Counted from the first letter of the stretch, positions 1-8,522 are shown. The stretch: 64,000 nt of DNA from Veillonella ratti (GCF_003992115.1 NZ_RQUX01000004.1:78195-142194); one strand, 5' to 3'. Notes: generated from the sequence alone by a model not told the origin. Program-made: numbers and translations.

Positions 1-1137
1 AGTTTCGGTATCGGCGGTTCTTATTTAGGCGGTAAAGTGCTCTTTGATGTTCATTGCGGTGAATTTTGGAATCAAAAATCCGAAGCGGAACGTGACGGTT
101 ATCCAAAATTATACTTCAGTGGCAATAATGTGGATCCTCATCGCACTAATGATTTGATTGAAACGTTAAAACGTAGTGCTGCCCATAAAGGATCTCCTTA
201 TACGGTAATGCTCATTTTAATTTCCAAGTCCGGGTCGACCATTGAACCGATGTCTAATTTCATGGTTGTGCAAGAAGCGTTGGTAGCGGCCGGTATTAAA
301 GTGGAAGTTGTAGCTGTTACGGATCCTCGTACCGATGAAAAAGAAACGTTGCTTCATAAATTGGCGGTTCAGCAGAACTGGCCGACGTTTGCCGTGCCTG
401 ATGGGGTGGGCGGACGTTTTTCTGTATTTACAGAAGTAGGTCTTATTATCGGTGCCGTGGTAGGCTTCAATATTCGTGAATTCTTAGCTGGGGCCAAAGG
501 CATGGATGAAGCCTGTCAAGGTGGCGATTTGCTTAAGAATCCGGCTTTGTTGAATGCAGTTTTGAAATATATTGCGGCTGAAAAATACGGCCGTATTATT
601 GAAATCATGATGCCTTACGGCGATTCTTTAAAATCCTTAGCTGAATGGTATGTACAACTTTTAGCTGAATCCTTAGGCAAACATCAGCCGAAAACTGACG
701 GTCGTTACGGTCGCACACCGGTAGTTGCGGTGGGAACGACCGATATGCATGCGCAGACTCAGGAACATCAAGAAGGCCGCTTGAACAAAATCGTGTCTTT
801 TGTAAAAGTAAAAGATTGGGAAACAAAAGCGATTGTGCCTCATACTTACGATGAATATAAACCGCTTAAAGCATTCAGTGGCTTGGACTTAGGGGTAATT
901 TTAAATACTGCTTTAGAAGCTAACAGTGAAGCTTTAACAGGCGATAAGCGCTTCAATGTAACTTATGAATTGCCGACTTTGTCACCATATCATTTAGGCG
1001 AATTTATGTTTATGCTTTGCTGGGCTATCTTCTATGAAGGTCAATTGGCCGGGGTGGATGCGTTTGATCAGCCGGGCGTTGAAGTGTATAAAAAATTGTT
1101 GGGGCCTAAATTGGCAGCTCATCAAGCGGAAAAATAA
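1..1137 (+). CDS. pgi: Glucose-6-phosphate isomerase, 5' end cut off by window edge
   Basis: Interconverts glucose-6-phosphate and fructose-6-phosphate in the cytoplasm. The reading frame is open from base 1, so the N-terminus lies outside the window; a GTG at 37 is an internal valine, not the start. The visible part opens with the family motif GIGGSYLG, followed by the sugar-phosphate-binding loop ISKSGSTIEP (SGTT in most members, here SGST) and, near the middle, GTTDMHAQTQEHQEG, typical of bacterial PGI. The 378 visible residues suggest that about 60-90 N-terminal residues are missing. galE follows after 94 bases, suggesting a sugar-nucleotide supply context. The family assignment is secure. 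Confidence 0.95.
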   Translation, partial: SFGIGGSYLGGKVLFDVHCGEFWNQKSEAERDGYPKLYFSGNNVDPHRTNDLIETLKRSAAHKGSPYTVMLILISKSGSTIEPMSNFMVVQEALVAAGIKVEVVAVTDPRTDEKETLLHKLAVQQNWPTFAVPDGVGGRFSVFTEVGLIIGAVVGFNIREFLAGAKGMDEACQGGDLLKNPALLNAVLKYIAAEKYGRIIEIMMPYGDSLKSLAEWYVQLLAESLGKHQPKTDGRYGRTPVVAVGTTDMHAQTQEHQEGRLNKIVSFVKVKDWETKAIVPHTYDEYKPLKAFSGLDLGVILNTALEANSEALTGDKRFNVTYELPTLSPYHLGEFMFMLCWAIFYEGQLAGVDAFDQPGVEVYKKLLGPKLAAHQAEK

Positions 1138-1231
1138 TCAGGTCATGTAGCTTTTGCCGTTCCTTTTCCGTTCACGGACATAAGTAAAGGTTGCGGCAGG
1201 CAATGGCAGTTTCGATTTAGGGAGGATTATT

Positions 1232-2218
1232 ATGAAAATTTTGGTTACCGGTGGGGCCGGCTATATCGGCAGTCATACTGTGCGAGCTTTGCAAAAAGCA
1301 GGTCATACGCCAATTGTTTTGGATAATTTATCACGCGGTCATGTAGAATCTTTGCCGGAAGGCGTTGAATTTATTAATATGGATATTGCCGATGCCGGTT
1401 TAGCCGATGTATTAAAGGCTAAAGGCATTGAAGGGGTTATGCATTTTGCGGCTCATTCACAAGTTGGCGAATCCATGAAAGACCCTATGATTTATTATGA
1501 AAACAATGTAGTAGGCTCATTCCGTCTCATTGAATCTGTGCGTAAAGCCGGTGTCAAATATTTCGTATTCTCCTCTACTGCCGCCGTTTATGGCGAACCT
1601 GAAGTTGTACCGATTAAAGAAGATGCACGTTTAGCACCGACTAATGTATACGGTCGTACTAAACTCATGATTGAACAAATGCTGCGCGATTATAGCGATA
1701 TTTACGGCCTGCGCTATGTGGCTTTGCGTTATTTTAATGCGGCGGGTGCTGACCAAAGCGGTGAAATCGGTGAAGATCATACACCGGAAACACATTTGAT
1801 TCCACTCATTTTAGAAGCTGCTTTAGGTAAACGCGCCAATATTTCAATTTTCGGTACTGATTATGATACGGCTGACGGCACTTGTGTGCGCGATTATATC
1901 CACGTTACCGATTTAGCTTCGGCCCATATTCTCAGTATGGAATATTTGCGTGACGGTGGTGAATCTAATTACTTTAACTTGGGAACGGGTAATGGTTTCA
2001 GTGTAAAAGAAATTGTAGATGCTACTAAAGCCGTAACCGGCGTAGACTTCCCGGTTGTTATCGGCGAACGTCGTGCCGGCGATCCGGGCACTTTGATTGC
2101 GTCTTCTGAAAAAGCGCAAACTGTTTTAGGCTGGAAGCCGACCCACAGCGAAGTCTCCCAGGTTATCGGTGATGCTTGGCAATGGCATAAAAACCATCCA
2201 AACGGTTATAAAAAATAA
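1232..2218 (+). CDS. galE: UDP-glucose 4-epimerase
   Basis: Interconverts UDP-glucose and UDP-galactose with bound NAD, feeding envelope polysaccharide synthesis. It is an extended short-chain dehydrogenase of 328 residues, normal for GalE. The NAD-binding TGGAGYIGSH is at residues 6-15, the catalytic Ser/Thr is in FSSTAAVYG (about 113-121), and the YxxxK pair is Y140/K144. The substrate-site region CVRDYIHVTDLA is intact. A GGGAGGA ribosome binding site sits a few bases before the ATG. It lies between pgi and the PilP-like/secretin pair; the next start is only 16 bases downstream, so co-transcription is likely. Confidence 0.96.
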   Translation: MKILVTGGAGYIGSHTVRALQKAGHTPIVLDNLSRGHVESLPEGVEFINMDIADAGLADVLKAKGIEGVMHFAAHSQVGESMKDPMIYYENNVVGSFRLIESVRKAGVKYFVFSSTAAVYGEPEVVPIKEDARLAPTNVYGRTKLMIEQMLRDYSDIYGLRYVALRYFNAAGADQSGEIGEDHTPETHLIPLILEAALGKRANISIFGTDYDTADGTCVRDYIHVTDLASAHILSMEYLRDGGESNYFNLGTGNGFSVKEIVDATKAVTGVDFPVVIGERRAGDPGTLIASSEKAQTVLGWKPTHSEVSQVIGDAWQWHKNHPNGYKK

Positions 2219-2234
2219 TAAGGACTGTGATATT

Positions 2235-2990
2235 ATGAATAGACTGTCTCTACAAGAACTGCGAAATTTGTTAATTAAGAAAGGTCGCCTCTTGTACGGG
2301 GCGGTCTTTTTATTTTGCCTCGTTTGCCTCTATGGTTTATATACATCTCAATGGACAAGGGTAAGTGATTTGGCGGCGGATAATGGGGCCAAAAAATCGT
2401 CTTCTAAAACTGTAAGTTTAGATGCTAAAGAGGGGCGTGGCGGAGCTGTTGGGAAGGGTAAAAGCGAAGGTACATTTGTAGCGCCAGTAATTAGCTTAGC
2501 CGGTGTTTTAAGAGGGCATCCGATGGATGATCCGTTCACGCATTTGCTGTTAAATGAGGATCGCACAGTCATAGCCGGTGCGCCTCAAATCGCACAAAAG
2601 GGAAGACCGGGAACGCCCGGTATAGGCAATAGTTATGGTCAAACTGATACACTCAATACTCAATATGTGAATGGTTCTAATAGGGGCGGGCGCACAAATA
2701 ATTATGCCGAATATAGTGGTAATAATTATGGCCGCAGCGGGCGTTCTTATACCGGCAGATCAGGCACGCAAAGTAAGGGGAGCTATAGTAATCGGCAAAA
2801 TTCTATGACTGATATAAAAGTCACCGGTATTATCACGGGACCTACGCCGATGGCGATTTTGACAAACGATGGCAACGAAGGTTGCTATGGTGTTGGCGAG
2901 GGACCGCGTGGCGTGACAGTGAAACAGATAGCGGACCATGCTGTTTTAATAAGTGGCGCCGGCGGCAGCCGTTGGTTATATGTGGAATAA
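2235..2990 (+). CDS. PilP/GspC-like inner-membrane pilot of a secretin
   Basis: 251 residues. Residues 1-17 are cytoplasmic and basic, about 18-37 form one membrane helix (GAVFLFCLVCLYGLY), and the rest is periplasmic. A first small motif (VISLAGVLRGHPMDDPF) precedes a Gly/Ser/Tyr/Asn-rich, probably disordered linker. A C-terminal domain then resembles the PilP/GspC homology region (DIKVTGIITGPTPMAIL, then YGVGEGPRGVTVKQI). In type IV pilus or type II secretion systems such proteins link the inner membrane to the secretin, and a secretin follows after 25 bases. The start at 2235 is preferred over an upstream ATG inside galE because AAGGACTG precedes it at proper spacing. Family by architecture and context, not by a strong motif. 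Confidence 0.6.
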   Translation: MNRLSLQELRNLLIKKGRLLYGAVFLFCLVCLYGLYTSQWTRVSDLAADNGAKKSSSKTVSLDAKEGRGGAVGKGKSEGTFVAPVISLAGVLRGHPMDDPFTHLLLNEDRTVIAGAPQIAQKGRPGTPGIGNSYGQTDTLNTQYVNGSNRGGRTNNYAEYSGNNYGRSGRSYTGRSGTQSKGSYSNRQNSMTDIKVTGIITGPTPMAILTNDGNEGCYGVGEGPRGVTVKQIADHAVLISGAGGSRWLYVE

Positions 2991-3015
2991 GTCTGGGGTA
3001 AGGGAGTAATATAAG

Positions 3016-4206
3016 ATGTTAGTTAGGGTATTAAGAGTATTAACAGTTTTGGCTATTATCGTGCAATTTCATCTTTGCGGCGAATCGGTGGCCGCTTTGT
3101 CTATGACGGTAAACAACAGCAATTTGAGCAGTTTAGTGCAGTCCATTGCACGCAGTGAAGGGATTGCCATTACCGGTACGGAAACATTGCAAGGCACCGT
3201 ATCGATACGCCTTAATGAAACGAGTGGTATTGCAGCATTAAAGCGCTTGGCGTCGATAAAGCATTTCAGTTTGTATGAATCGGATGGGCTCTGGATTGTG
3301 GATGGTCAAGGTATGGGAGATAAAGATGCGCGCGTGGCCGAAGTTTTAACACCTCGACATATTTCGCCTAAGGCCTTAGGTGATGCCTTGGCGGCCATTG
3401 TGCCGGAGAAGAATATCAAGGTGGTAAAAGGAAGTAATCAGGTTATGGTCTATGGCACGGCGGCTCAGTTACGACAGGTTCACGATATTTTACCTATGCT
3501 GGATATAAGTCCCAAACAAATTCGCTTAGAAGTAGCCGTTGTAGCCATTGAACATAATTTTGTAAAGGAAACGGGCATAAATTGGTCGTGGCAGAGTTTG
3601 ACCGGGCGTAATAAGGATGATACAAACTCTTATGGGGGCATTCAATTTGGGCGAGCTCCGGAAGGTACGCCTTATACATTTTGGTTCAAACCGGAATTGA
3701 GTGCACAGCAAACAAATAATAAAACAGTCTTAATTGCGAGACCTTCTATTATGGCGGTGAATGGTGAAGAAGCGAAGATTTTAATCGGGGAGCGGATTCC
3801 CGTGCTTGAAGAGGTAAAAGACGGTACGGAAAGCCGGACTACCACACGCTATGAAGAGGCCGGGATTCGTCTTACGTGCACACCCTTTGTGACGGAAGAT
3901 AACAGCATTGAAGCGGATATTCATGCGGAAGTGAGCAGTCCCGCCATGGTTTCGGAACTGAAAGCCTATCGTATTACTACGCGCGAGGCGCATACAAGGG
4001 TTTACTTACAGCCCGGTGAAATCCTCGTCATCGGGGGACTTATGGATAATCGAGAGGGGAAACAGTTTTCAAAAATTCCGCTCCTCGGCGATATTCCTTT
4101 ATTGGGAAAACTATTTCAACATGCCCGTAAGACTAAGGACAGTGTTGAATTGTGTATTTTTGTAAAAGCTGACACTGTGGAGGCGCCAACGGACAGTGCT
4201 CTATGA
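3016..4206 (+). CDS. Secretin (PilQ/GspD family), short form
   Basis: 396 residues forming a gated outer-membrane channel. Residues 1-27 are a signal peptide. About 30-95 match an STN-like module, 105-165 an N1/secretin_N module (AEVLTPRHISPKALGDAL to MLDISP), and 170-385 the secretin beta-domain. The family signature is clear at the end: LQPGEILVIGGLMDNRE, then SKIPLLGDIPLLGKLF. At about 400 residues it is shorter than most PilQ/GspD, with a single N1 domain. It is the partner of the preceding PilP-like gene. No pilin, ATPase or platform gene is in the window, so whether it serves type IV pili, secretion or uptake cannot be said. AAGGGAGTAAT precedes the ATG. Confidence 0.9.
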   Translation: MLVRVLRVLTVLAIIVQFHLCGESVAALSMTVNNSNLSSLVQSIARSEGIAITGTETLQGTVSIRLNETSGIAALKRLASIKHFSLYESDGLWIVDGQGMGDKDARVAEVLTPRHISPKALGDALAAIVPEKNIKVVKGSNQVMVYGTAAQLRQVHDILPMLDISPKQIRLEVAVVAIEHNFVKETGINWSWQSLTGRNKDDTNSYGGIQFGRAPEGTPYTFWFKPELSAQQTNNKTVLIARPSIMAVNGEEAKILIGERIPVLEEVKDGTESRTTTRYEEAGIRLTCTPFVTEDNSIEADIHAEVSSPAMVSELKAYRITTREAHTRVYLQPGEILVIGGLMDNREGKQFSKIPLLGDIPLLGKLFQHARKTKDSVELCIFVKADTVEAPTDSAL

Positions 4207-4212
4207 TATAAT
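4204..4212 (+). promoter_or_regulatory. Extended -10 promoter element before the ABC-F gene
   Basis: TGATATAAT, an extended -10 (TGn plus consensus TATAAT), overlaps the secretin stop codon and lies 33 bases before the ABC-F start. No convincing -35 hexamer is visible, which is usual for extended -10 promoters. Confidence 0.4.
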
Positions 4213-4245
4213 AGAAGAGTATATGATTGAACGGAGGCTTAGAGG

Positions 4246-6216
4246 ATGGAACAAATCCGCGTAATAGGATTAAGTAAATCATTTGGCGTGCGTCAAGTGT
4301 TTAACAAAGTATCCTTTGAAATAAAACATGGTGAGCGTGTCGGCTTGGTAGGGCCTAACGGGGCGGGCAAATCGACGCTCATGAAATGTCTGTTGGGCAT
4401 TGAAGAATATGATGAAGGTCAGGTTGTCAAAGATAGTGCTACTACAATCGGTTATTTGCAGCAGGATATCAATTTAGGGGACGATAGTTTAGCTATCGAA
4501 ATTCAAAAAGCTTTTGCGGATGTGCAATATTGGGAACAACAATTACAGGAAGTATCGGCGAAGCTTGAAACGAATCCTCATGATGAAAGTTTGCTCAAAC
4601 AGCTCGCCCGCATTCAGGACCGTTTAGACTGGCTCGGCGGTTATGATTATGAGGCCCAAAGTCGCCGTATTGCCTACGGCCTTGGCTTTTCCGATGAAGA
4701 TTTAACGAAATCTGTGTCTGAATTTTCCGGTGGGCAAAAAACACGTATTAATTTGGCAAAAGCTTTAGTCCGGCGCCCAGATTTTTTATTTTTGGATGAA
4801 CCGACTAACCATTTGGATATGGATATGTTGGAATGGTTGGAAAATTATTTGAGCTCTTACGGCGGCGGTATCTTAATTATCAGTCATGACCGTTATTTCC
4901 TTGATCGTGTAACAACGCGCATTGTTGAATTGGAGCATCATAAGGCAACCAGCTATCGTGGCAATTACAGTCGTTATGTGGAGCAGCGTGAAGCCCAACA
5001 TAAGGCGCAACAAAACGCCTATGAAAAGCAACAGGAATATATTCGCAAAACGGAAGAGTATATCGACAAGTACCGCGCCGGGATTAAATCTAAAATGGCC
5101 AGAGGCCGCCAGTCGCAGCTGAATCGTTTGGAGCGTTTGGATGCGCCGGAAACTTCGCAGACATTGAAGTTTAGATTTCCTAAAGCGGAATTCAGTGCCG
5201 ATAAAGTGCTGACGGTGGAAGAGTTATTCTTATCCTACGGCGAGCGCGATATTGTAGAAGATGTGTCCTTTATGATTCGTCGCGGTGAAGCGGTGGCCTT
5301 AATCGGGCCGAACGGCGCCGGAAAATCCACTTTATTAAAAGCCATTACCGGCGAATTGACGCCGGAAGCGGGTTTTATCGATATCGGCAGCCGTGTATCG
5401 GTGGGGTATTTTTCACAGGAACACGAAGAATTGCATCCTGCTTGGACGCCGATTGATGAAATCATGAGTCATTTTAACTATAGTGAGGAAAAAGCCCGTA
5501 ATGTACTGGGCATGTTTTTGTTCCAAGGGGATGACGTTTTCAAGGAAATTCGTGATTTGTCCGGTGGTGAACGGGCTCGCTTAAGTTTGTTGATCTTGTT
5601 TTTACAAGGCAATAATTTCTTAATTCTTGATGAACCGACCAACCATTTAGATATTCCGACGCGTGAAGTGGTGGAAGAGGCTTTGATGAACTTTACCGGC
5701 ACATTACTGGTTGTATCCCATGACCGTTATTTCTTGGATAAAGTGGCCAAACGGACCTTGGTGTTAGAGCCGGAAGGTGTGGAAGAATACCTTGGCAATT
5801 ACAGCTACTATAAGGCGAAGCTCAAAGAGCAGCAGGATTTGGCCGCCTTGGAAGCTGAACAAAGTGGTCCAAATAAAGAACGTTCGAGTAGTAATAAACG
5901 CAACGGCAGCAATAATGACGATACGAACTCGACTGACAGGGCGGTTTCGAATGAAGGTAAAAATACCGGTAGTACAAGTGGTTCGGAAGGTTCCGGAGAT
6001 AAAAAACTAAACTCCTATATGCAAGCCAAAAAATTAGAAGAAACGGAAACCGAAATTGCCCGTTTGGAAGCTACGCTGAAAATGTACGAAGTTCAAATAC
6101 AAAATCCGGCGTTGCAGGAAGACGCGGAAGCCATGGCAGAAACGGCGGCTCAAATGGAAGCTACCAATAAAAGATTGGCTGAACTCTATGAAATTTGGGA
6201 GCAATTGGCACAATGA
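4246..6216 (+). CDS. ABC-F family ATPase, ribosome-associated
   Basis: 656 residues with two ABC cassettes and no membrane segments, the ABC-F layout. Walker A GPNGAGKST occurs at about 36-44 and 354-362, signatures FSGGQKTR at about 160 and LSGGERARL at about 438, and Walker B LDEPTNHLD follows each. A basic linker of about 80 residues between the cassettes (YIDKYRAGIKSKMARGRQ) is the P-site-tRNA interaction motif region. After the second cassette comes a Ser/Asn/Gly-rich stretch (about 545-590) and a C-terminal coiled coil. Known members bind the ribosomal E site and relieve stalled complexes or give antibiotic protection; which applies here is not determined. It overlaps gluQ by 4 bases. 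Confidence 0.9.
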   Translation: MEQIRVIGLSKSFGVRQVFNKVSFEIKHGERVGLVGPNGAGKSTLMKCLLGIEEYDEGQVVKDSATTIGYLQQDINLGDDSLAIEIQKAFADVQYWEQQLQEVSAKLETNPHDESLLKQLARIQDRLDWLGGYDYEAQSRRIAYGLGFSDEDLTKSVSEFSGGQKTRINLAKALVRRPDFLFLDEPTNHLDMDMLEWLENYLSSYGGGILIISHDRYFLDRVTTRIVELEHHKATSYRGNYSRYVEQREAQHKAQQNAYEKQQEYIRKTEEYIDKYRAGIKSKMARGRQSQLNRLERLDAPETSQTLKFRFPKAEFSADKVLTVEELFLSYGERDIVEDVSFMIRRGEAVALIGPNGAGKSTLLKAITGELTPEAGFIDIGSRVSVGYFSQEHEELHPAWTPIDEIMSHFNYSEEKARNVLGMFLFQGDDVFKEIRDLSGGERARLSLLILFLQGNNFLILDEPTNHLDIPTREVVEEALMNFTGTLLVVSHDRYFLDKVAKRTLVLEPEGVEEYLGNYSYYKAKLKEQQDLAALEAEQSGPNKERSSSNKRNGSNNDDTNSTDRAVSNEGKNTGSTSGSEGSGDKKLNSYMQAKKLEETETEIARLEATLKMYEVQIQNPALQEDAEAMAETAAQMEATNKRLAELYEIWEQLAQ

Positions 6217-7274
6217 GTGACATCGTAATTGGCACAGATAATGGCGGTAATGTTGATACAGCAAATGGCACGATTATTAGGCCTATGAGTGATACACTGG
6301 TTAGGCCTATGAAAGGGCGATTTGCACCGAGTCCCACGGGGCATCTTCATTTAGGTAATTTGTGGATTGCCATGCTGTCGTGGCTACAGGTGAAACAGCA
6401 AAATGGTACCTTTGTTTTGCGCATGGAAGATATCGATATACAGCGCGCCAAAAGACAGTATGGGGAAGATTTACTGGATGATTTAGAATGGTTTGGCCTG
6501 ACTTGGGATGAAGGCCCGCGCGTAGGCGGTCCCCATGAATCGTACTGGCAAAGCGAACGGTATCCTCTCTATGAGGCACAGATTGCCAAATGGCAAGAAT
6601 CCGGGTTTGTGTATCCCTGTTACTGTAATCGAGCGCGTTTGCAAAGTATTGCATCGGCTCCGCATGGTCATGAAGGGATAGCTCATTATGATGGCCGTTG
6701 CCGCAACTTGAGTGAGGGGGAACGGCAGGCTTTAGGTGAGCGGAAGAATCCTTCGTGGCGTATGAAGGTAGAAACACGCTTGTATGAATTTACCGATTTT
6801 TGGCAAGGTTCGCAGCGGGAAGAACTTATTCCGGCGCAAGATGATTTTATTGTTCGTCGCGCTGACGGTATGTTTGCTTATAATTTAGCTGTTGTTATGG
6901 ATGATATAGCCATGGGTATTACCCATATTGTGCGCGGTTATGATTTATTACCGGCTGTGGCCGGTCAATTGTGGCTCTATGAGTGCCTCGGTGCCAAGGC
7001 ACCGCACTATGCGCATGCGCCGTTAATTGTTGATGAGGAAGGCTATCGATTATCAAAAAGGCAGCAGAGTATAACCTTGCGTGAATTGAGAATGAGCGGC
7101 TATAGTGCATCTATGATTTTGGGGCATTTGGCATTGGCGGCAGGACTAGTTTCATCATCTCAAGCAGACAAATTCGGAGGACTCACATGGGAAACTTTGT
7201 TGAATTGTAGTCTTGATAATAATTATCTAAAAAAACCTCAAATTAAATTGACAAATTTCGATGTTTTGATATAA
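6213..7274 (+). CDS. gluQ: Glutamyl-Q tRNA(Asp) synthetase
   Basis: Attaches glutamate to the queuosine base of tRNA(Asp). It resembles the catalytic half of glutamyl-tRNA synthetase without the anticodon-binding domain. Visible are RFAPSPTGHLHLGN (HIGH-type motif), the zinc-site cysteines YPCYCNRARL and GRC, and a KMSKS-type YRLSKRQQ. The ATG at 6213 overlaps the ABC-F stop (ATGA) and has GGGAG upstream. It gives 353 residues, with a 32-residue N-terminal extension before MKGRFAPSP, where family members usually begin. A start at 6309 would remove that extension but has no ribosome binding site. The extension contains a duplicated 12-base segment. Confidence 0.88.
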   Translation: MSDIVIGTDNGGNVDTANGTIIRPMSDTLVRPMKGRFAPSPTGHLHLGNLWIAMLSWLQVKQQNGTFVLRMEDIDIQRAKRQYGEDLLDDLEWFGLTWDEGPRVGGPHESYWQSERYPLYEAQIAKWQESGFVYPCYCNRARLQSIASAPHGHEGIAHYDGRCRNLSEGERQALGERKNPSWRMKVETRLYEFTDFWQGSQREELIPAQDDFIVRRADGMFAYNLAVVMDDIAMGITHIVRGYDLLPAVAGQLWLYECLGAKAPHYAHAPLIVDEEGYRLSKRQQSITLRELRMSGYSASMILGHLALAAGLVSSSQADKFGGLTWETLLNCSLDNNYLKKPQIKLTNFDVLI

Positions 7275-7275
7275 T
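7248..7275 (+). promoter_or_regulatory. Sigma-70/A promoter for the CoA-binding protein gene
   Basis: TTGACA (7248-7253), a 16-base spacer, and TATAAT (7270-7275), with TG one base before the -10. Both hexamers match consensus. It overlaps the last codons of gluQ and lies 25 bases before the next start. Confidence 0.75.
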
Positions 7276-7300
7276 GAATATAGAGAGTTGAGGTGATAGG

Positions 7301-7672
7301 ATGACACCAAAAGAAGCACTGACTAAAAAAGTTTGGGCAGTACTGGGCGCAACAAGCCGTAAAGAAAAATTCGGCTATAAAATATACGCTTGTTTGCGTG
7401 ATCACGGATACAAAGTATATCCGGTGAACCCTAATGTAAATGAAATCGATGGCGCCACTTGTTATGCGTCACTTCACGATTTACCGGAAGTTCCCGAAGT
7501 AGTGGACTTTGTTGTTCCCGAGGCTGTAGGTTTACAGGCTTTGGATGATTGCCAAAAGTTGGGGATTTCGGTAGTTTGGTTGCAACCGGGTGCAGATAAA
7601 CCAGCCGTAGTGGCTAAGGCTAATGAGCTTGGTTTTGAAGTCATTCAGGACTGTGTTTTAGTTCAGATTTGA
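7301..7672 (+). CDS. CoA-binding domain protein (YccU-like)
   Basis: 123 residues forming one Rossmann-type CoA-binding domain. The N-terminal VWAVLGATSRKEKFGYKI has the nucleotide-loop position, followed by GYKVYPVNPN, CYASLHDLPEVPEVVDFVVP and VVWLQPGA, the usual order in this family of stand-alone domains related to succinyl-CoA synthetase alpha. The cellular role of the single-domain proteins is not established. GAGGTGAT precedes the ATG. It is transcribed from its own promoter, upstream of the thioredoxin gene. Confidence 0.85.
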   Translation: MTPKEALTKKVWAVLGATSRKEKFGYKIYACLRDHGYKVYPVNPNVNEIDGATCYASLHDLPEVPEVVDFVVPEAVGLQALDDCQKLGISVVWLQPGADKPAVVAKANELGFEVIQDCVLVQI

Positions 7673-7728
7673 CCGGCAACTAAATTTGTAGTTTAATATA
7701 ATTAACACATATATTGATACTTATTTTC

Positions 7729-7749
7729 AACAATTTGTAAATTTGTTGA
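7729..7749. promoter_or_regulatory. Imperfect palindrome upstream of thioredoxin gene
   Basis: CAACAA and TTGTTG arms separated by nine bases, with two further matching pairs inside. It ends just before the AGGAGG of the thioredoxin gene. It could be an operator or a small mRNA hairpin near the ribosome binding site; nothing identifies the regulator. Confidence 0.3.
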
Positions 7750-7768
7750 TTTAGGAGGTTATTTAACT

Positions 7769-8089
7769 ATGGCAAACGTAACAGAATTAACAGTAGCAAA
7801 CTTTAAAGATACCGTAACTTCTAAAGAAGTAGCAATCGTGGACTTCTGGGCTCCATGGTGCGGTTACTGCGTACGCATGATGCCAATTTTCGAAGCTTTG
7901 TCTGAAGAATTGGGCGACAAAGTTGTATTCGCTAAAGTTAACATTGATGAAGTAGTAGAATTAGCTAAAGAATTCAGCATCGAAGTATTGCCTACATTCG
8001 CTATCATTAAAAACGGTGAAGTAGTAGACCGCAAAATCGGTTACATTCCACAGAACGAATTGAAAGCAGCTATCGAAGCTCAGTTATAA
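7769..8089 (+). CDS. trxA: Thioredoxin with a CGYC active site
   Basis: 106 residues, a normal thioredoxin length. It is a cytoplasmic dithiol-disulfide oxidoreductase. The active site is WAPWCGYC, with C31 and C34; the usual WCGPC proline is replaced by tyrosine. The cis-proline is P75 in VLPTF, and the buried aspartate region IVDFWAPW is intact. A strong ribosome binding site (AGGAGG) precedes the ATG, and codon use is biased as in highly expressed genes. A strong terminator follows. The altered CxxC dipeptide should change redox potential or partner range. A thioredoxin-reductase-like gene lies far away at 62675. Confidence 0.93.
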   Translation: MANVTELTVANFKDTVTSKEVAIVDFWAPWCGYCVRMMPIFEALSEELGDKVVFAKVNIDEVVELAKEFSIEVLPTFAIIKNGEVVDRKIGYIPQNELKAAIEAQL

Positions 8090-8123
8090 TTTAACAACAA
8101 AAAATAGTAATCCAAACTATGCC

Positions 8124-8158
8124 AAAGAGGGGTTCACGTCGTGAACCCCTCTTTTTTT
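8124..8158 (+). terminator. Rho-independent terminator after trxA
   Basis: A 14-bp perfect stem (AAAGAGGGGTTCAC and its complement) with a 3-base loop, followed by a run of T. Confidence 0.93.
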
Positions 8159-8213
8159 ACCTAAAATAGCACTGTCCTTTACTTTTATAATTCCCCCATA
8201 TTCCTCCACTCCC

Positions 8214-8522
8214 GATTTCTTTGTTCCAAAGGCGCTTCTCGTTCCGGCAAGACCGGTTCGTCTAAATAAAAAGAATTGCCCCAGTAACGATATTAGTCTG
8301 TAAAATGGCACTATTGTTGTTGCTGTATGATGATTCTATATAAAAAATATATCGCCTCCATAGGGTCTTTTTTCGTAGAAAAACCAAGCCTGTGGAGGCG
8401 ATATATTTTTATATCTCAGCAATTTAAATTGCCATTTTACCGGTAAAGAATACCGGGGCAACTCTTTTTATTCTGAGAGCGATTTCTGCCGTTCGCGAAG
8501 CGCTTTGTGCAAAGAAATCTCC
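8214..8522. repeat. Long quasi-palindrome overlapping the 3' end of the ThrE-like gene
   Basis: The left arm (8214-8360) aligns with the reverse complement of 8393-8522. The innermost 18 bp (8343-8360 and 8393-8410) are perfect, around a 32-base centre. Outward the match is patchy but continuous: GTAAAATGGCA, TTGCCCC, AATAAAAAG, GCGCTTC and GATTTCTTTG occur in both arms in the same order. The outer right arm is the last 17 codons of the ThrE-like gene, so the left arm carries an inverted, decayed copy of that gene end. The core probably also ends transcription of the minus-strand gene. Together with the terminator this accounts for most of the 378 bases between trxA and the exporter gene; nothing else is seen there. 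Confidence 0.75.

Noticed and set aside
2169..2234. Upstream start for the PilP-like gene inside galE
   Set aside because: Would overlap galE by 50 bases without a ribosome binding site; the start at 2235 has one.
6307..6777. 156-codon minus-strand open frame inside gluQ
   Set aside because: Antisense shadow of a gene with complete synthetase motifs.
8117..8311. 64-codon minus-strand open frame between trxA and the exporter gene
   Set aside because: Runs through the trxA terminator and the left arm of the palindrome; no ribosome binding site or family resemblance.
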